From: Chrysochromulina tobinii
Taxonomy: Eukaryota; Haptophyta; Prymnesiales; Chrysochromulinaceae
Length of the DNA stretch: 16,680 bases
Direction: 5' to 3'
NCBI GenBank assembly: GCA_001275005.1
Contig: JWZX01002642.1
Span: forward strand, 1 to 16,680
This document shows, piece by piece, positions 1 to 8,336 of the stretch. The notes under the pieces are model-generated. The model was not told the DNA's origin. It did no database searches and saw only the letters and a program-made list of their open reading frames with translations. Made by a program: the position numbers and the translations under genes. The first letter of the stretch is position 1; each line of letters starts with the position of its first letter.

Positions 1-2
1 TC

Positions 3-386
3 GCACACCGGCTTGCCAAGCTGCCCGGGGCACGAGTCGAAGTGCTGGGCGCAGGCGCAGAGGATGGCAAAGGGGCTGGAGCGCCCTACGAGGCGGATGC
101 AGGGCGCACCTACACTGACGGACCGCGGCACGAGCGGCGCGCACGCAGCCGCAGGTCGCGCAGCAGCGAGGCTCATGTCAGCAGCGAGGCTCATGTCAGC
201 ACCGAGGCTCATGTCAGCACCGAGGCTCATGGCAGCAGCCGGGCTCATGGCAGCAGCCGGGCTCATGGCAGGCACGCCTCCCACAGCTCTGGCAGCCATG
301 GTGTCAGAGATCACCGCGGACATCACCGCGGCCACTCTCGAGTTAGCAGCAGCCGCAGCGACAACATGCAACACCGAACACCCTGA
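3..386 (+). CDS. Possible 3' end of a gene entering from the left, RS/SH-rich tail
   Basis: The frame is open from the window edge to a TGA at 384-386, with no start needed inside the window. It begins with ordinary-looking sequence (AHRLAKLPGARVEVL) and then becomes rich in Arg, Ser and His. Six hexapeptide repeats follow (SSEAHV, SSEAHV, STEAHV, STEAHG, SSRAHG, SSRAHG), and a His/Ser/Arg-rich end after that. I do not recognise the protein. An RS-like tail occurs in many splicing-related proteins, but nothing here proves such a role. A competing frame, 13-504, is also open and reads the repeats as RLMSAA/GLMAAA; being pure Ala/Met/Leu it looks like a shadow. Being open at the edge, the gene could start well to the left. 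Moderate to low confidence that it is coding. Confidence 0.4.
   Translation, partial: AHRLAKLPGARVEVLGAGAEDGKGAGAPYEADAGRTYTDGPRHERRARSRRSRSSEAHVSSEAHVSTEAHVSTEAHGSSRAHGSSRAHGRHASHSSGSHGVRDHRGHHRGHSRVSSSRSDNMQHRTP
162..269 (+). repeat. 18-bp minisatellite, six units
   Basis: Six head-to-tail copies of an 18-base unit starting AGCAGCGAGGCTCATGTC. Units 1 and 2 are identical, 3 and 4 carry AGCACC, and 5 and 6 carry AGCAGCCGG and end in GGC. Because 18 is a multiple of three, all frames stay open through it. The graded pattern, with neighbouring units most alike, suggests stepwise duplication. Confidence 0.9.
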
Positions 387-863
387 GCAGCTTCGCGCAG
401 CAGGAATCCGTGCGCACGCAGCCGCAGAGAGAGAGCCAACTTCGGCCGCTATGCAGATGCCTGCCCCTGGCCCTTCGTTGCGGGTGCCGGTCGTGGTTGC
501 TTGAACACGCGCCGGGACCGCGCACCCCGGCCGGGTCGGAGCTGCGCCGGCGGCGGGCGGGCGGGTCCCCGGTCGTTATCTCGTTGCGCGGCGCGGGTTA
601 CCCGTATATCGTGGACTAAGTTCGGATCACGTCCGCATGGGCCGAGCCCACGCACGAAGCTACCTGGAACTACCTCGACCCAAACCAACATACCGCGACA
701 GCAGTAACTTCCGACTACGAAAACGGAGATCGGCCCCCGTCACAGGCGAACCCAAACCGGCCACACACGGCACAGCACGCTCAGCAGTCAACCATACCCC
801 TCTTTGGTCCCACGCATACGTAAACGCCGGCCCTCTTCGCTGGCGGCGGGGTCCGCGCATAGT
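387..863. other. Intergenic stretch without a supported gene
   Basis: Short frames on both strands overlap here, but none has a recognisable protein or a believable start. The stretch around 500-600 is very GC-rich, with runs of GGCGGGCGGGCGGG type. I see no RNA gene. Confidence 0.5.
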
Positions 864-1418
864 CTATTGGGTGTAAGGCAATCCATTTCCATATCTGCCA
901 GCCGCTCCCGTACGTACTCCTGTTAAGGGTGCTTCCTTGTGTGGCTGCTCCGTGGTCGTCGGCCTAGCCAAGTGCGGCTTGCCTCTGCGTTCCTTGCGCA
1001 CGGCGCCGTGTGGCACACGGCCTGGGCGTGCGGATGCATGAACGACGCGTAGTTGGCTGAGCCCTGCCAGTACCTCAGTGGCCTCTATTCCGCTGAACAC
1101 GTTGCGGAAGATCCGATCCACGATATCAGCAACGGCTCCCCGATCCCCGTCGCGGGGGCGCTGCTCGCGATGGCGCTCGATCCGCTGAACTGCAGATGGC
1201 GAGGGTATAACGCCATCGTCGTCGTCACTGTCCTCGTCTTTGCTATTTGCAACTGCCACTGTTGGCAGCGGCCGCTGCGTCCCATGTTGGCTGCCGCTGC
1301 CGCTACGACTCTCGATGGGAAAAGCCTCAGCAAGCCCGCAATCACCCATCGCTTCGGCAAGCTCACAATCCATGCGCAGTTCGTCTTGGCCATCCAGAGC
1401 AAATGCTGTTGAAGCCAT
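864..1418 (-). CDS. Doubtful 184-aa hypothetical protein with acidic patch
   Basis: An ATG at 1416-1418 opens a 184-codon frame. The N-terminal part has a short internal echo (DCELAEAMG, DCGLAEAFP) and an acidic run (KDEDSDDDDG). A plausible helical segment follows (IVDRIFRNVFSGIEATEVLAGL). The last 60 residues are Arg/Pro/Gly-rich and look less like folded protein. No family is recognisable. Its start lies head to head with the gene at 1736, 317 bases away, which would suit a divergent pair. It could equally be a chance frame, since GC-rich DNA yields many, or a real first exon whose true end is spliced. The opposite strand also has a frame of 119 codons, 1053-1412. Confidence 0.3.
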   Translation of the reverse strand: MASTAFALDGQDELRMDCELAEAMGDCGLAEAFPIESRSGSGSQHGTQRPLPTVAVANSKDEDSDDDDGVIPSPSAVQRIERHREQRPRDGDRGAVADIVDRIFRNVFSGIEATEVLAGLSQLRVVHASARPGRVPHGAVRKERRGKPHLARPTTTEQPHKEAPLTGVRTGAAGRYGNGLPYTQ

Positions 1419-1531
1419 TTCCGTGGAGAACCGCCTTTTGTCAGCCCTGCCGCCCAGCCCAGCGTGTTGCGAAAGCGCGTTGTTTCATGTCTTGCTGACG
1501 AACCTCATGAAAACAAATCCTCAGACTACAC

Positions 1532-1547
1532 GTACATGTACATGTAC
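1532..1547. repeat. 16-bp perfect palindrome GTACATGTACATGTAC
   Basis: The sequence equals its own reverse complement and can also be read as a direct repeat of GTACAT. It lies about 190 bases upstream of the ATG at 1736. It may bind a dimeric factor or be a simple-sequence remnant; the sequence alone does not say. Confidence 0.6.
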
Positions 1548-1735
1548 CGACTCGTGTGTGTCCCGGCTCCCCGCTTCTGAACCGACACTTTGTTGCAGAA
1601 ACGAAACGAAACGGCTCGTCTCACTGACTTTTCGCGTGTGCAGGAAGTGCGGAGCAGAGGCGCCTCCAAATTGCCTTGGAAGGGTGGCTAGGCCCTCTTC
1701 GGCTTCATACAGACAGCGAGGTTCAAGTTGTAACC

Positions 1736-3139
1736 ATGAGCTGGTTTGGACTAGGAGCCCCTCCGCCGATGCCACCGACGGCGCGCACAGCTGCCGTGAA
1801 GGAGGAGAATGATAAGCTCAAAGCCGAGGTCGCTGCGCTCAGGGCTAAGCTCGGCCAAGCTCCAGCGATGCCAGCGGCATCCTCGCGGCCAAGGTCGGAC
1901 TCGCCACCCAAGGACTTAGTCGGCAAGAGCAGCAGCAGCAGCAGCAGCGCGAGCGGCCCGCAAGGGGCGGGAAGCAGCATGAGTTCATCGGGGGCGGCGG
2001 CATCAGTTATCGTCGTGGGCGACATTTGCACCGTGATCGGGCTCGAGCAGCGTGGCGACCTTAACGGCAAGAAAGCTCGCGTAGTCGCTCACGACGCGCT
2101 CAAGGGAGTCTGGCACGTCTTGATTGACGGCCAGACCAAAAAAGTGGCGCTGCGCTCGGAGAATCTCAAGCCGCCACCGCCGACCGCCGAGCTCGTGCCC
2201 GGCGCGGCGAACCGGCGCGCGCAGAAGACGTCGCGGGTCAAGGGTGAAGCGAGCCCGGAGACGGCGAGCGCATCGCCCATGCCGCCGCCGGCGGCACCCA
2301 AGCCTAAGGTCGAAATGACCGCTGAGGAACGTGAGGCGGCGATGCAGCGGCTTCTCAAGCCCATCGCCGCTTGCCAGCCAAGGGCCAAGGCGGCGATCAC
2401 AGCGCGTCCACCCGACGCGAACCCCTTCGATGCATCCCCCGGGAGCGACGAGGGGAAGCCGTTGCCCATCGAGCAGCGCCCGGACTTTGTCGTTCCTCGA
2501 GGCAAGCGGCGCCATCGCACTGCGCCGGGGCGCACTGAGCGTACGCCCAAGACCGAGCGAACGAAGCAGTCCACGTACCGCGGCTCACCCACGACCAAGG
2601 CGGCGCTCGCGCGTTCGGGCTGGCAAGGGCGCACGACGTCGCCCACAGGCCGCGGCCACCCGGATCGCGACCGGCGCAACGAGCTGCGCGGGGCGGACCT
2701 ACACGGCGACATCGATTACTTCGCGACGCAACGGATCCCCTTCCAGACCGCCACTACGGGTGATCCGGTGTACACGGCGCCCAACAACGATCAGAAGATG
2801 AAGGAGGCGTCGTGGCTCGCCTCACAGGCGTGGTTTGAGTCGCTGCGCCACTACCCCAAGGGCGCGAACGCCATGGACTCCGAGGCCGCGTACTCGGGCT
2901 ACACGCATGGTTCGAATGTGCCTACAGAGCATCTCGAGACCGATGTGCGGACGCGGCTTGGGATCGCGGCGGGCGATCCCGACTGGAAGCCGTGGCAGCT
3001 GCAGGAGGCGTGGGCACCGGAGAACCCCAAGATGGCACAGCGTGTGCTCGAGCTGCGCGCGAAACTTCGCGGCACTTCGAAGGAGGACCCGACCATAGCC
3101 CCGGCCGGCGACCCCAACGGGCCGGATCTGTGGGCGTGA
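1736..3139 (+). CDS. Unrecognised 467-aa protein with coiled coil and SH3/KOW-like segment
   Basis: I do not recognise the family. The chosen ATG sits in a good context (AACCATGAG) and starts MSWFGLGAPPP; the frame is open 20 codons further upstream, but that stretch is not protein-like. Residues 18-40 form a short charged heptad-like helix (VKEENDKLKAEVAALRAKLG). Residues 65-90 are Ser/Gly/Ala-rich with a poly-Ser run. Residues 94-146 (GDICTVIGLEQRGDLNGKKA onward) resemble small SH3/KOW-like barrels that occur in many algal proteins. A Lys/Arg/Pro-rich disordered middle, about 150-315, follows. The last 152 residues look folded and are rich in Trp, Tyr and His (IDYFATQRIPFQ, SWLASQAWFESL, DWKPWQLQEAWAPENPKMAQ), ending GPDLWA. 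This block is the part most likely to define a family. A scaffold or nucleic-acid-associated role is only a guess. Confidence 0.8.
   Translation: MSWFGLGAPPPMPPTARTAAVKEENDKLKAEVAALRAKLGQAPAMPAASSRPRSDSPPKDLVGKSSSSSSSASGPQGAGSSMSSSGAAASVIVVGDICTVIGLEQRGDLNGKKARVVAHDALKGVWHVLIDGQTKKVALRSENLKPPPPTAELVPGAANRRAQKTSRVKGEASPETASASPMPPPAAPKPKVEMTAEEREAAMQRLLKPIAACQPRAKAAITARPPDANPFDASPGSDEGKPLPIEQRPDFVVPRGKRRHRTAPGRTERTPKTERTKQSTYRGSPTTKAALARSGWQGRTTSPTGRGHPDRDRRNELRGADLHGDIDYFATQRIPFQTATTGDPVYTAPNNDQKMKEASWLASQAWFESLRHYPKGANAMDSEAAYSGYTHGSNVPTEHLETDVRTRLGIAAGDPDWKPWQLQEAWAPENPKMAQRVLELRAKLRGTSKEDPTIAPAGDPNGPDLWA
1928..1948 (+). repeat. (AGC)7 trinucleotide repeat coding for poly-Ser
   Basis: Seven perfect AGC codons inside the 467-aa gene give seven serines. 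Length variation between strains would change protein length without shifting the frame. Confidence 0.9.
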
Positions 3140-3979
3140 GAGGCGTGCGTGGAGCAGCTTGAGAGGAGTTTCAGGGCACACGTAGAAGAGGCGTAGTCAC
3201 CGAGAGGACAGAGAGGGGACATTGGTCCAGCACTGGTCACGGCGCTGTGCCCCTGTGCTCCTCGTGTGTGTCGCCACTGCACGTCCCGCCGCAGCCATGT
3301 GTTGTCGCCCCAGCGCGCGCCGCGCGCAGCGCAGCCACGAGCCGGACGCATGGGACGGGATGCCCCTGGCTCCCGAGCCCCGAGACGATCCAGTGGCGGG
3401 ATCAGGAGACGGTGCGCGGTTGGTGCGATGGGTGCGCTCACAGCCACCGCAAGACCATGAGCTGCCGCGCCCGTCTGTGTGTTCGCGTCTTCTGATTGTG
3501 GCGCGCCGCGCCGGCGGCGCGCGGCAGTGGGCGCTGGGGCCGACTAGAGCGATCCGTCCATCCGTCGAGACAGACTTTGACTTACGTCGAACGACTCTCG
3601 ACGACTCGACAGCTCCGAGGTCTCGTGACAGCGCTGTGTTTCTCTCTAATTCGAAATTCCACTCTTATGCTATGCGCTCCCCGCTCCGTTCGATCCACCG
3701 ATGTCCTCAGTCCTGTACGCGCCGCGTGTACTATGTACTTGTATGTACTCCCGGCTATTATTGAAACCCTAATTCTATCAGTTTGTGTACGCTCGGAACC
3801 GTGTGGCACATTTTATTCGGAACCGTGTGTCAGCGCTGACAGCTGTGCCACGACACACCAGCGGGATAGGGGTGCAAGCAAAGACGTCACAGGTGAGTTT
3901 CATCAGCGTGGCACGGCGTGACCGAAATCTGCATTCGAACGAGATAACACTTCCGTCGCGCACGAGATCTTCTCTTCAT
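3140..3979. other. Intergenic region upstream of GGPP synthase, with a strong splice-donor-like site
   Basis: No supported gene. The frame at 3222-3764 (180 codons) has no recognisable content. The stretch from about 3640 to 3980 is less GC-rich and probably holds the promoter and 5' UTR of the GGPP synthase gene. At 3891-3898 the sequence AG|GTGAGT is a textbook donor, so a 5' UTR intron or an alternative first exon is possible. Splicing to the nearest good acceptor (CTCGCCTCAG, ending 3992) would remove the chosen ATG and shift frame. Confidence 0.5.
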
Positions 3980-5180
3980 ATGCTCGCCTCAGTTGCTGTT
4001 GTACTGGGCTTCGTCCTGCCGGGGACGCAGCCCCCGCCGCGCTGCTCGCAGCAGCGCTTTGGTGAAATCAGAGCGGTCGTCGCAGCCAAATTCGACCTCG
4101 GCGTCTACATGGAGGAGAAGCGTGTGCTTACCGAGCAACTCCTCGACGCCTCGCTCAAGTCCACCGTCCCTCAGACTGACCTGATCATCGAGTCGATGCG
4201 CTACTCGCTGCTGGCCGGCGGCAAGCGAGTGCGCCCCATGCTCTGCTTTGCCGCGACCGAGATGTTCGGCGGCTCGCTGGATGCCGCCAAGCCTGCTGCT
4301 GTAGCTCTCGAAATGATTCACACCATGTCGCTCATCCACGACGACCTGCCGGCGATGGACAACGACGACCTGCGCCGCGGCAAGCCGACGAACCACGTGC
4401 TGTACGGCGATGACGTGGCCATCCTCGCAGGGGATGCGATGCTATCGGAGTCCTTTGCGCACGTGGCGCGCGAGACGCGCGGCGTGCCAGCGGAGCGGGT
4501 CGTGCGTGTACTTGGCATCTTGGGCGACTCTGTGGGGGCGCTCGGGCTCGCAGGTGGGCAGGTTTTGGACCTCAAGAGCGAGGGCCAGCCCAACGTCGGC
4601 ATGGATACCCTCCAGTGGATCCATACGTACAAGACCGCTGCGCTGCTCAAGGCGGCCGTCTGCTGTGGCGCAGTCCTCGCAGGCGCCTCCGAGGAGGACA
4701 TTGCCCGCTGCGAGACGTACGCTCTTAAGATCGGATTAGCGTTCCAGGTGGCGGACGACATCCTCGACGTGGAGTCTTCGTCCGCGGAGCTCGGCAAGAC
4801 GGCAGGAAAGGACGAGGCTGTCGACAAGACTACGTATCCTAAGCTCGTTGGCCTGCAGCGCTCCAAAGAGGCGAGTGCCCAGCCCTTACCTCGGCCCCGC
4901 TTCGCCCCGAGTGCGCCATGGTCCTCTGGCTCTGCGTGTGCCTTGGCCCTCGCCCGCCGCCTCGCCCCCAGCCCTCTTGCCCCGCGCTTGACCCTCGCCG
5001 CATCGCCGCAGCACCCTCCTCACTCCCCCTTGGCCCTCACTCCCCCCTGGCCTTCGCCGTTGGATCCTCCAGATTGCTCGTGAGCTCGTCGACGATGCAA
5101 AGGCGGCCCTGGCCCCATATGGCGAGCGCGCGGCGCCCCTGCTCGGCCTCGCGGACTACATCATTGCCCGCAAGAGCTGA
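3980..5180 (+). CDS. GGPS: Geranylgeranyl diphosphate synthase, probably plastid-targeted (two exons)
   Basis: A trans-isoprenyl diphosphate synthase that condenses IPP with allylic diphosphates to make C20 GGPP, the precursor of carotenoids, phytol and tocopherol. Exons are 3980-4870 and 5073-5180 (332 aa). Visible motifs are [12 protein letters not shown] (about 78-88), the first Asp-rich motif [16 protein letters not shown] (120-135), HTYKTA (215-220), the second Asp-rich motif FQVADDILD (255-263) and KTTYPKLVG (283-291). Four residues between the Asp pairs of the first motif, with MSLIH before it, are as in plant and bacterial GGPP synthases rather than farnesyl enzymes. The chosen start gives a hydrophobic leader ([15 protein letters not shown]) and a basic stretch before the core, as expected for a complex plastid; the same frame is open back to 3785. 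Without splicing, the last 35 residues, ending [10 protein letters not shown] as in the family, would be lost. The enzyme class is very secure; localisation is inferred. Confidence 0.93.
4871..5072 (+). other. GC-AG intron of the GGPP synthase gene (202 bp)
   Basis: The homologous reading frame breaks after LQRSKE and resumes at [20 protein letters not shown]. The junctions that join these exactly are GAG|GCGAGT and CTCCAG|ATT. No GT donor gives the right phase, and GCGAGT after AG fits the strict consensus of GC-type donors. The intron is strongly C/T-rich throughout. Length 202 is not a multiple of three, so retention would replace the C-terminus. Confidence 0.8.
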
Positions 5181-5948
5181 GCCAGAAGGTGGCGAGGGTC
5201 CCATTAGGGTCCCATCGAGTACAGGTACGCTTTTGGTCCAGCGTGCTTTGCGCGCCTGCAGAGGCCGCTTCGGCAGCCAGGGTGTAACCTACGCCTCAGG
5301 CAGCAACACGGACCCGCCCATGCGCCTGGATGTGGCCCGGGCCCGAGGCATGCCGAGCTACGCATGCGCGGTAAACAACCTCGTCGTGCAGTGGAAGCAC
5401 ATGCCCCTTGCTCGTCACCCTGGGTTTCGACTTTCGTGGATCGTGCACACCGCTCCTTACGGTCTTGCGGGTAATCGAGTATCCCGGGGCGTCGAGGAAC
5501 CACGACCGATTATCCTTAATCGAGGTGACTGAGTGTGCCGCCGGGGGACGTGCTGCGGAAGTATAGGCTTGTGCTGCGGTTTCGGGCGGAGAATCGCCGC
5601 TTGGTGTCGCGGTGGTCCGGACACGCGGGCGACGGCGCGTGTGGCGCGCGTGTGGCGGTCCGGGGCTGACGGGCTCGCCCGCCCCCGGGCGACCCGCGTC
5701 ACCGTGTGGGGATGATCATCCGCATGTGCGATACGGACGTCTCTCTGTTATAGGAGAAAAAATCATACGAAAAAATCATCGCGAAACGCCCAGAAGAAGT
5801 CCCACCGCGCGCTAAGGATACGACGCGCAGCATCAACACAGTCACGCACTACGACAACGAGAGGCCGCGTTCTCGGGACGAGCGTGCCTCGCGGGGTGGC
5901 AGAGCTTCGTTCAGGGCTTCGTCAGTAGGTCGGAGGACTCCGACTCGC
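5181..5948. other. Intergenic region between convergent GGPP synthase and BiP genes
   Basis: Both flanking genes end here, so it should hold two 3' UTRs and polyadenylation sites. Frames on either strand show no recognisable protein. An A-rich patch stands out near 5750-5790, and around 5600-5700 there is a GC-rich, GTGGCGCGCGTGTGGCGG-like stretch. No RNA gene recognised. Confidence 0.5.
5756..5779 (+). repeat. Two direct copies of GAAAAAATCAT, 13-bp period
   Basis: GAAAAAATCAT occurs at 5756-5766 and 5769-5779, an AT-rich island in GC-rich DNA between convergent gene ends. It may mark a 3'-end signal or be a small slippage duplication. Confidence 0.6.
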
Positions 5949-8081
5949 TTAGAGCTCGTCGTGGCCGTCGAGGTCGTCGTCGCCCCCAAAGTCGCCACCG
6001 CCCGGGGCGCCACCGGACTCCTTGTAGACCTTGGAGATGATGGGCGAGCACGTGTCCTGCACCTCCTTGAGCTTCTCCTCGAAGTCTTCCTTTTCGGACT
6101 CCTGGTTATCGTCGAGCCACTCGTTGGCCTCCTCGAGCGCCTTCTCGATCGTCTCCTTGTCCTCGTCCGAAATCTTGTCGGCCACGCCCTTCTCAGAGTC
6201 GGACAGCTGGTTCTTCATCGAGTACACGTAGTTCTCGAGCTGGTTGCGCGCCTCGATCTTCTCGCGCACCTTCTTGTCCTCCTCCTGGAACTCCTCAGCC
6301 TCCTGGACCATGCGCTCGATCTCCTCCTGCGTGAGGCGACCCTTGTCGTTGGTGACCGTAATGCGCTCGCTCTTGCCGGTGCCCTTGTCCTCGGCACCGA
6401 CGTTGAGGATGCCGTTTGCGTCAATCTCGAACGAGACCTCGATCTGGGGTACACCGCGCGGCGCGGGCGGGATGCCGCCAAGCTCGAACTTGCCGAGCAG
6501 GTGGCAGTCCTTGGTCATGGTGCGCTCACCCTCGAAGACCTGGATCATCACAGCGGGCTGGTTGTCCTGGTACGTCGAGAAGACCTGCGATTTCTTGGTA
6601 GGGATGACGGTGTTACGCGGGATGAGCTTGGTCATCACGCCGCCAACGGTCTCGATGCCGAGGGTGAGGGGGGTCACGTCGAGAAGCAGCAGGTCCTTGG
6701 TCTCCTCGCCGCCCTCGCCCGAGAGGATGCCGCCCTGCACGGCCGCGCCGTACGCGACGGCCTCGTCGGGGTTGATGCCCTTGTTGGGCTCCTTGCCGTT
6801 GAAAAAGTCTTTGAGCAGAGCCTGGACCTTGGGGATACGGGTGGAGCCGCCAACGAGCACGACCTCGTCAATCTCCGACTTCTTCATCTCCGAGTCGTCC
6901 ATGACCTTTTGCACGGGCGTGAGCGTCTTCTTGAACAGGTCGATGCACAGCTCCTCGAAGCGAGCGCGCGTGAGCGTCTCCGAAAAGTCGACACCCTCGA
7001 AGAGACCCTCGATCTCGAGGCGCACCTGGTGCTGGGTCGAGAGGGAGCGCTTGGCGCGCTCGACCTCGCGGCGGAGCTTCTGGATGGCGCGCTTGTCCTT
7101 CGACGGGTCCGAGCCGTGCTTGCGCTTGAAGACCTTGAGCAGGTGCTGGATGACGCGGTTGTCGAAGTCTTCGCCGCCGAGGTGCGTGTCGCCCGAGGTG
7201 GCGATCACCTCGAAGACGCCGTTGTCGATGGTCAGGAGCGAGACGTCAAAGGTGCCGCCGCCGAGGTCGAAGACGAGGATGTTCTTCTCGCCGCTCTTCT
7301 TGTCGAGGCCGTACGCGATCGCGGCCGCGGTCGGCTCGTTGATGATGCGCATCACGTTGAGGCCCGAGATCGTGCCAGCGTCCTTGGTGGCCTGGCGCTG
7401 GGCATCGTTGAAGTAGGCGGGGACGGTGACAACCGCGTTCTTGACCTCGCGGCCGAGGAAGGCCTCGGCGGTCTCCTTCATCTTCACGAGGACCATCGCC
7501 GAGATCTCCTCAGGCGCGAAGGTCTTCGTCTCGCCCATCGACTCCACCTGGATGTTGGGTTTGCCGTCAGTGGAGACGACCTTGAAGGGCCAGAGCTTCA
7601 TGTCGTGCTGGACAACCGCATCGGTAAAACGGCGCCCGATGAGTCGCTTGGCGTCGTACACGGTGTTCTCGGGGTTGAGCGACGCCTGGTTCTTCGCGGC
7701 GTCGCCGATCAGACGCTCCGACTCGGTGAAGGCGACGTATGAGGGCGTCACGCGGTTTCCCTGGTCGTTGGCGATGATCTCGACCTTTCCGTTCTTGTAC
7801 ACACCGACGCACGAGTACGTGGTGCCGAGGTCGATGCCGATGACGTCACCAACCTTCTCCTCGCCCTCCTTGGCGAGGGCGCAGCCGAGCGCGAGCGCGA
7901 ACACAGCGAGCCGGTAGATCTGCGCGCAGAGCACAGAGGCATGGGATGCGGGTGAGCATTGTGGGGCAACAGGAGCGTGCTGGTGAGCCTGGGACGGTGC
8001 ACGCGCGGGCGGACGACGGTCTGCGCGCCATATGAATTGGGTAGGCGGTGGCGTCCGAAGCTGTGCTCGTGAGCTCACCAT
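5949..8081 (-). CDS. BiP: BiP, ER-lumenal Hsp70 chaperone (two exons)
   Basis: An ATP-driven chaperone that folds and retains proteins in the ER and helps translocation. Exons on the minus strand: 8081-8079 (ATG only) and 7919-5949, giving 657 aa, the usual BiP length. The mature start is [20 protein letters not shown], a clean signal peptide followed by [14 protein letters not shown] (Hsp70 signature 1). Further along are [14 protein letters not shown] (signature 2), [14 protein letters not shown] (signature 3), the interdomain linker [15 protein letters not shown], the substrate-binding domain, an acidic helical lid and the ER-retention end DLDGHDEL. Reading without splicing gives a 710-aa protein with 53 unlike-BiP residues after Met1 that would bury the signal peptide. 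The next gene starts 255 bases away on the other strand. Family and location are secure; the first exon is inferred from splice consensus and homology. Confidence 0.97.
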   Translation of the reverse strand: MVSSRAQLRTPPPTQFIWRADRRPPARAPSQAHQHAPVAPQCSPASHASVLCAQIYRLAVFALALGCALAKEGEEKVGDVIGIDLGTTYSCVGVYKNGKVEIIANDQGNRVTPSYVAFTESERLIGDAAKNQASLNPENTVYDAKRLIGRRFTDAVVQHDMKLWPFKVVSTDGKPNIQVESMGETKTFAPEEISAMVLVKMKETAEAFLGREVKNAVVTVPAYFNDAQRQATKDAGTISGLNVMRIINEPTAAAIAYGLDKKSGEKNILVFDLGGGTFDVSLLTIDNGVFEVIATSGDTHLGGEDFDNRVIQHLLKVFKRKHGSDPSKDKRAIQKLRREVERAKRSLSTQHQVRLEIEGLFEGVDFSETLTRARFEELCIDLFKKTLTPVQKVMDDSEMKKSEIDEVVLVGGSTRIPKVQALLKDFFNGKEPNKGINPDEAVAYGAAVQGGILSGEGGEETKDLLLLDVTPLTLGIETVGGVMTKLIPRNTVIPTKKSQVFSTYQDNQPAVMIQVFEGERTMTKDCHLLGKFELGGIPPAPRGVPQIEVSFEIDANGILNVGAEDKGTGKSERITVTNDKGRLTQEEIERMVQEAEEFQEEDKKVREKIEARNQLENYVYSMKNQLSDSEKGVADKISDEDKETIEKALEEANEWLDDNQESEKEDFEEKLKEVQDTCSPIISKVYKESGGAPGGGDFGGDDDLDGHDEL
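7920..8078 (-). other. Intron of BiP directly after the start codon (159 bp)
   Basis: On the minus strand the ATG at 8081-8079 is followed at once by GTGAGC, a good donor, and the intron ends CTCTGCGCGCAG before ATCTACCGGCTC. Removing it joins Met to [12 protein letters not shown], the expected BiP signal peptide. The intron is 159 bases, a multiple of three, and has no in-frame stop. Confidence 0.8.
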
Positions 8082-8336
8082 GGATCTGTCCAGATGGATG
8101 ACACGTGTGCTTGCTGTCGTGGCATCAGCTCGCTTTCCGAGAAACCGTTTCGTGCTTTCTCCCGTGTGTACGCACGCTCACGCTCGTGTCAAGTTCAATC
8201 GAAGACTTGCCCCGTCACTCAAACTCAATCTCCTTACATGAACGGTTCATTAACACCGGGCACCAAGAGCCGGGCACTTGAACACTTGAAACGGTTTTTA
8301 GACCATTTTCACGCCGGTCGCCGTCCTTTCATATCT
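8082..8336. promoter_or_regulatory. Divergent promoter region between BiP and the diflavin reductase
   Basis: The two start codons point away from each other with 255 bases between them, so both promoters and 5' UTRs must fit here unless transcripts overlap. Visible elements are a palindrome ACACGTGT (8101-8108) with a G-box/E-box core CACGTG, 20 bases upstream of the BiP ATG, and an inverted repeat GAAACCGTTTC (8141-8151) in a patch of GAA/TTC triplets. The spacing does not fit a canonical heat-shock element. I see no clear TATA box. Confidence 0.6.

Noticed and set aside
13-504. 163-codon frame over the minisatellite
   Set aside because: Its product is Ala/Met/Leu low-complexity sequence. 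The frame at 3-386 reads into the window from the left with more protein-like residues.
1720-1738. GGTTCAAGTTGTAACC as a possible tRNA T-arm
   Set aside because: Spacing and flanks do not form a T-arm, and no acceptor stem or anticodon arm is present. It is part of the leader of the 467-aa gene.
2003-2712. Minus-strand frames opposite the 467-aa gene (2003-2515, 2089-2712)
   Set aside because: They are Arg-rich GC artefacts. The plus frame is longer, has a good start context and better composition.
3222-3764. 180-codon frame between the 467-aa gene and GGPP synthase
   Set aside because: No motif, no domain, and composition like the surrounding noncoding DNA.
5961-7742. 593-codon open frame antisense to BiP (and another at 6244-7416)
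   Set aside because: Long antisense frames are a known by-product of GC-rich codon use in Hsp70 genes. The product is Leu/Val/Glu/Asp-rich with no recognisable domain, while the opposite strand is unmistakably BiP.
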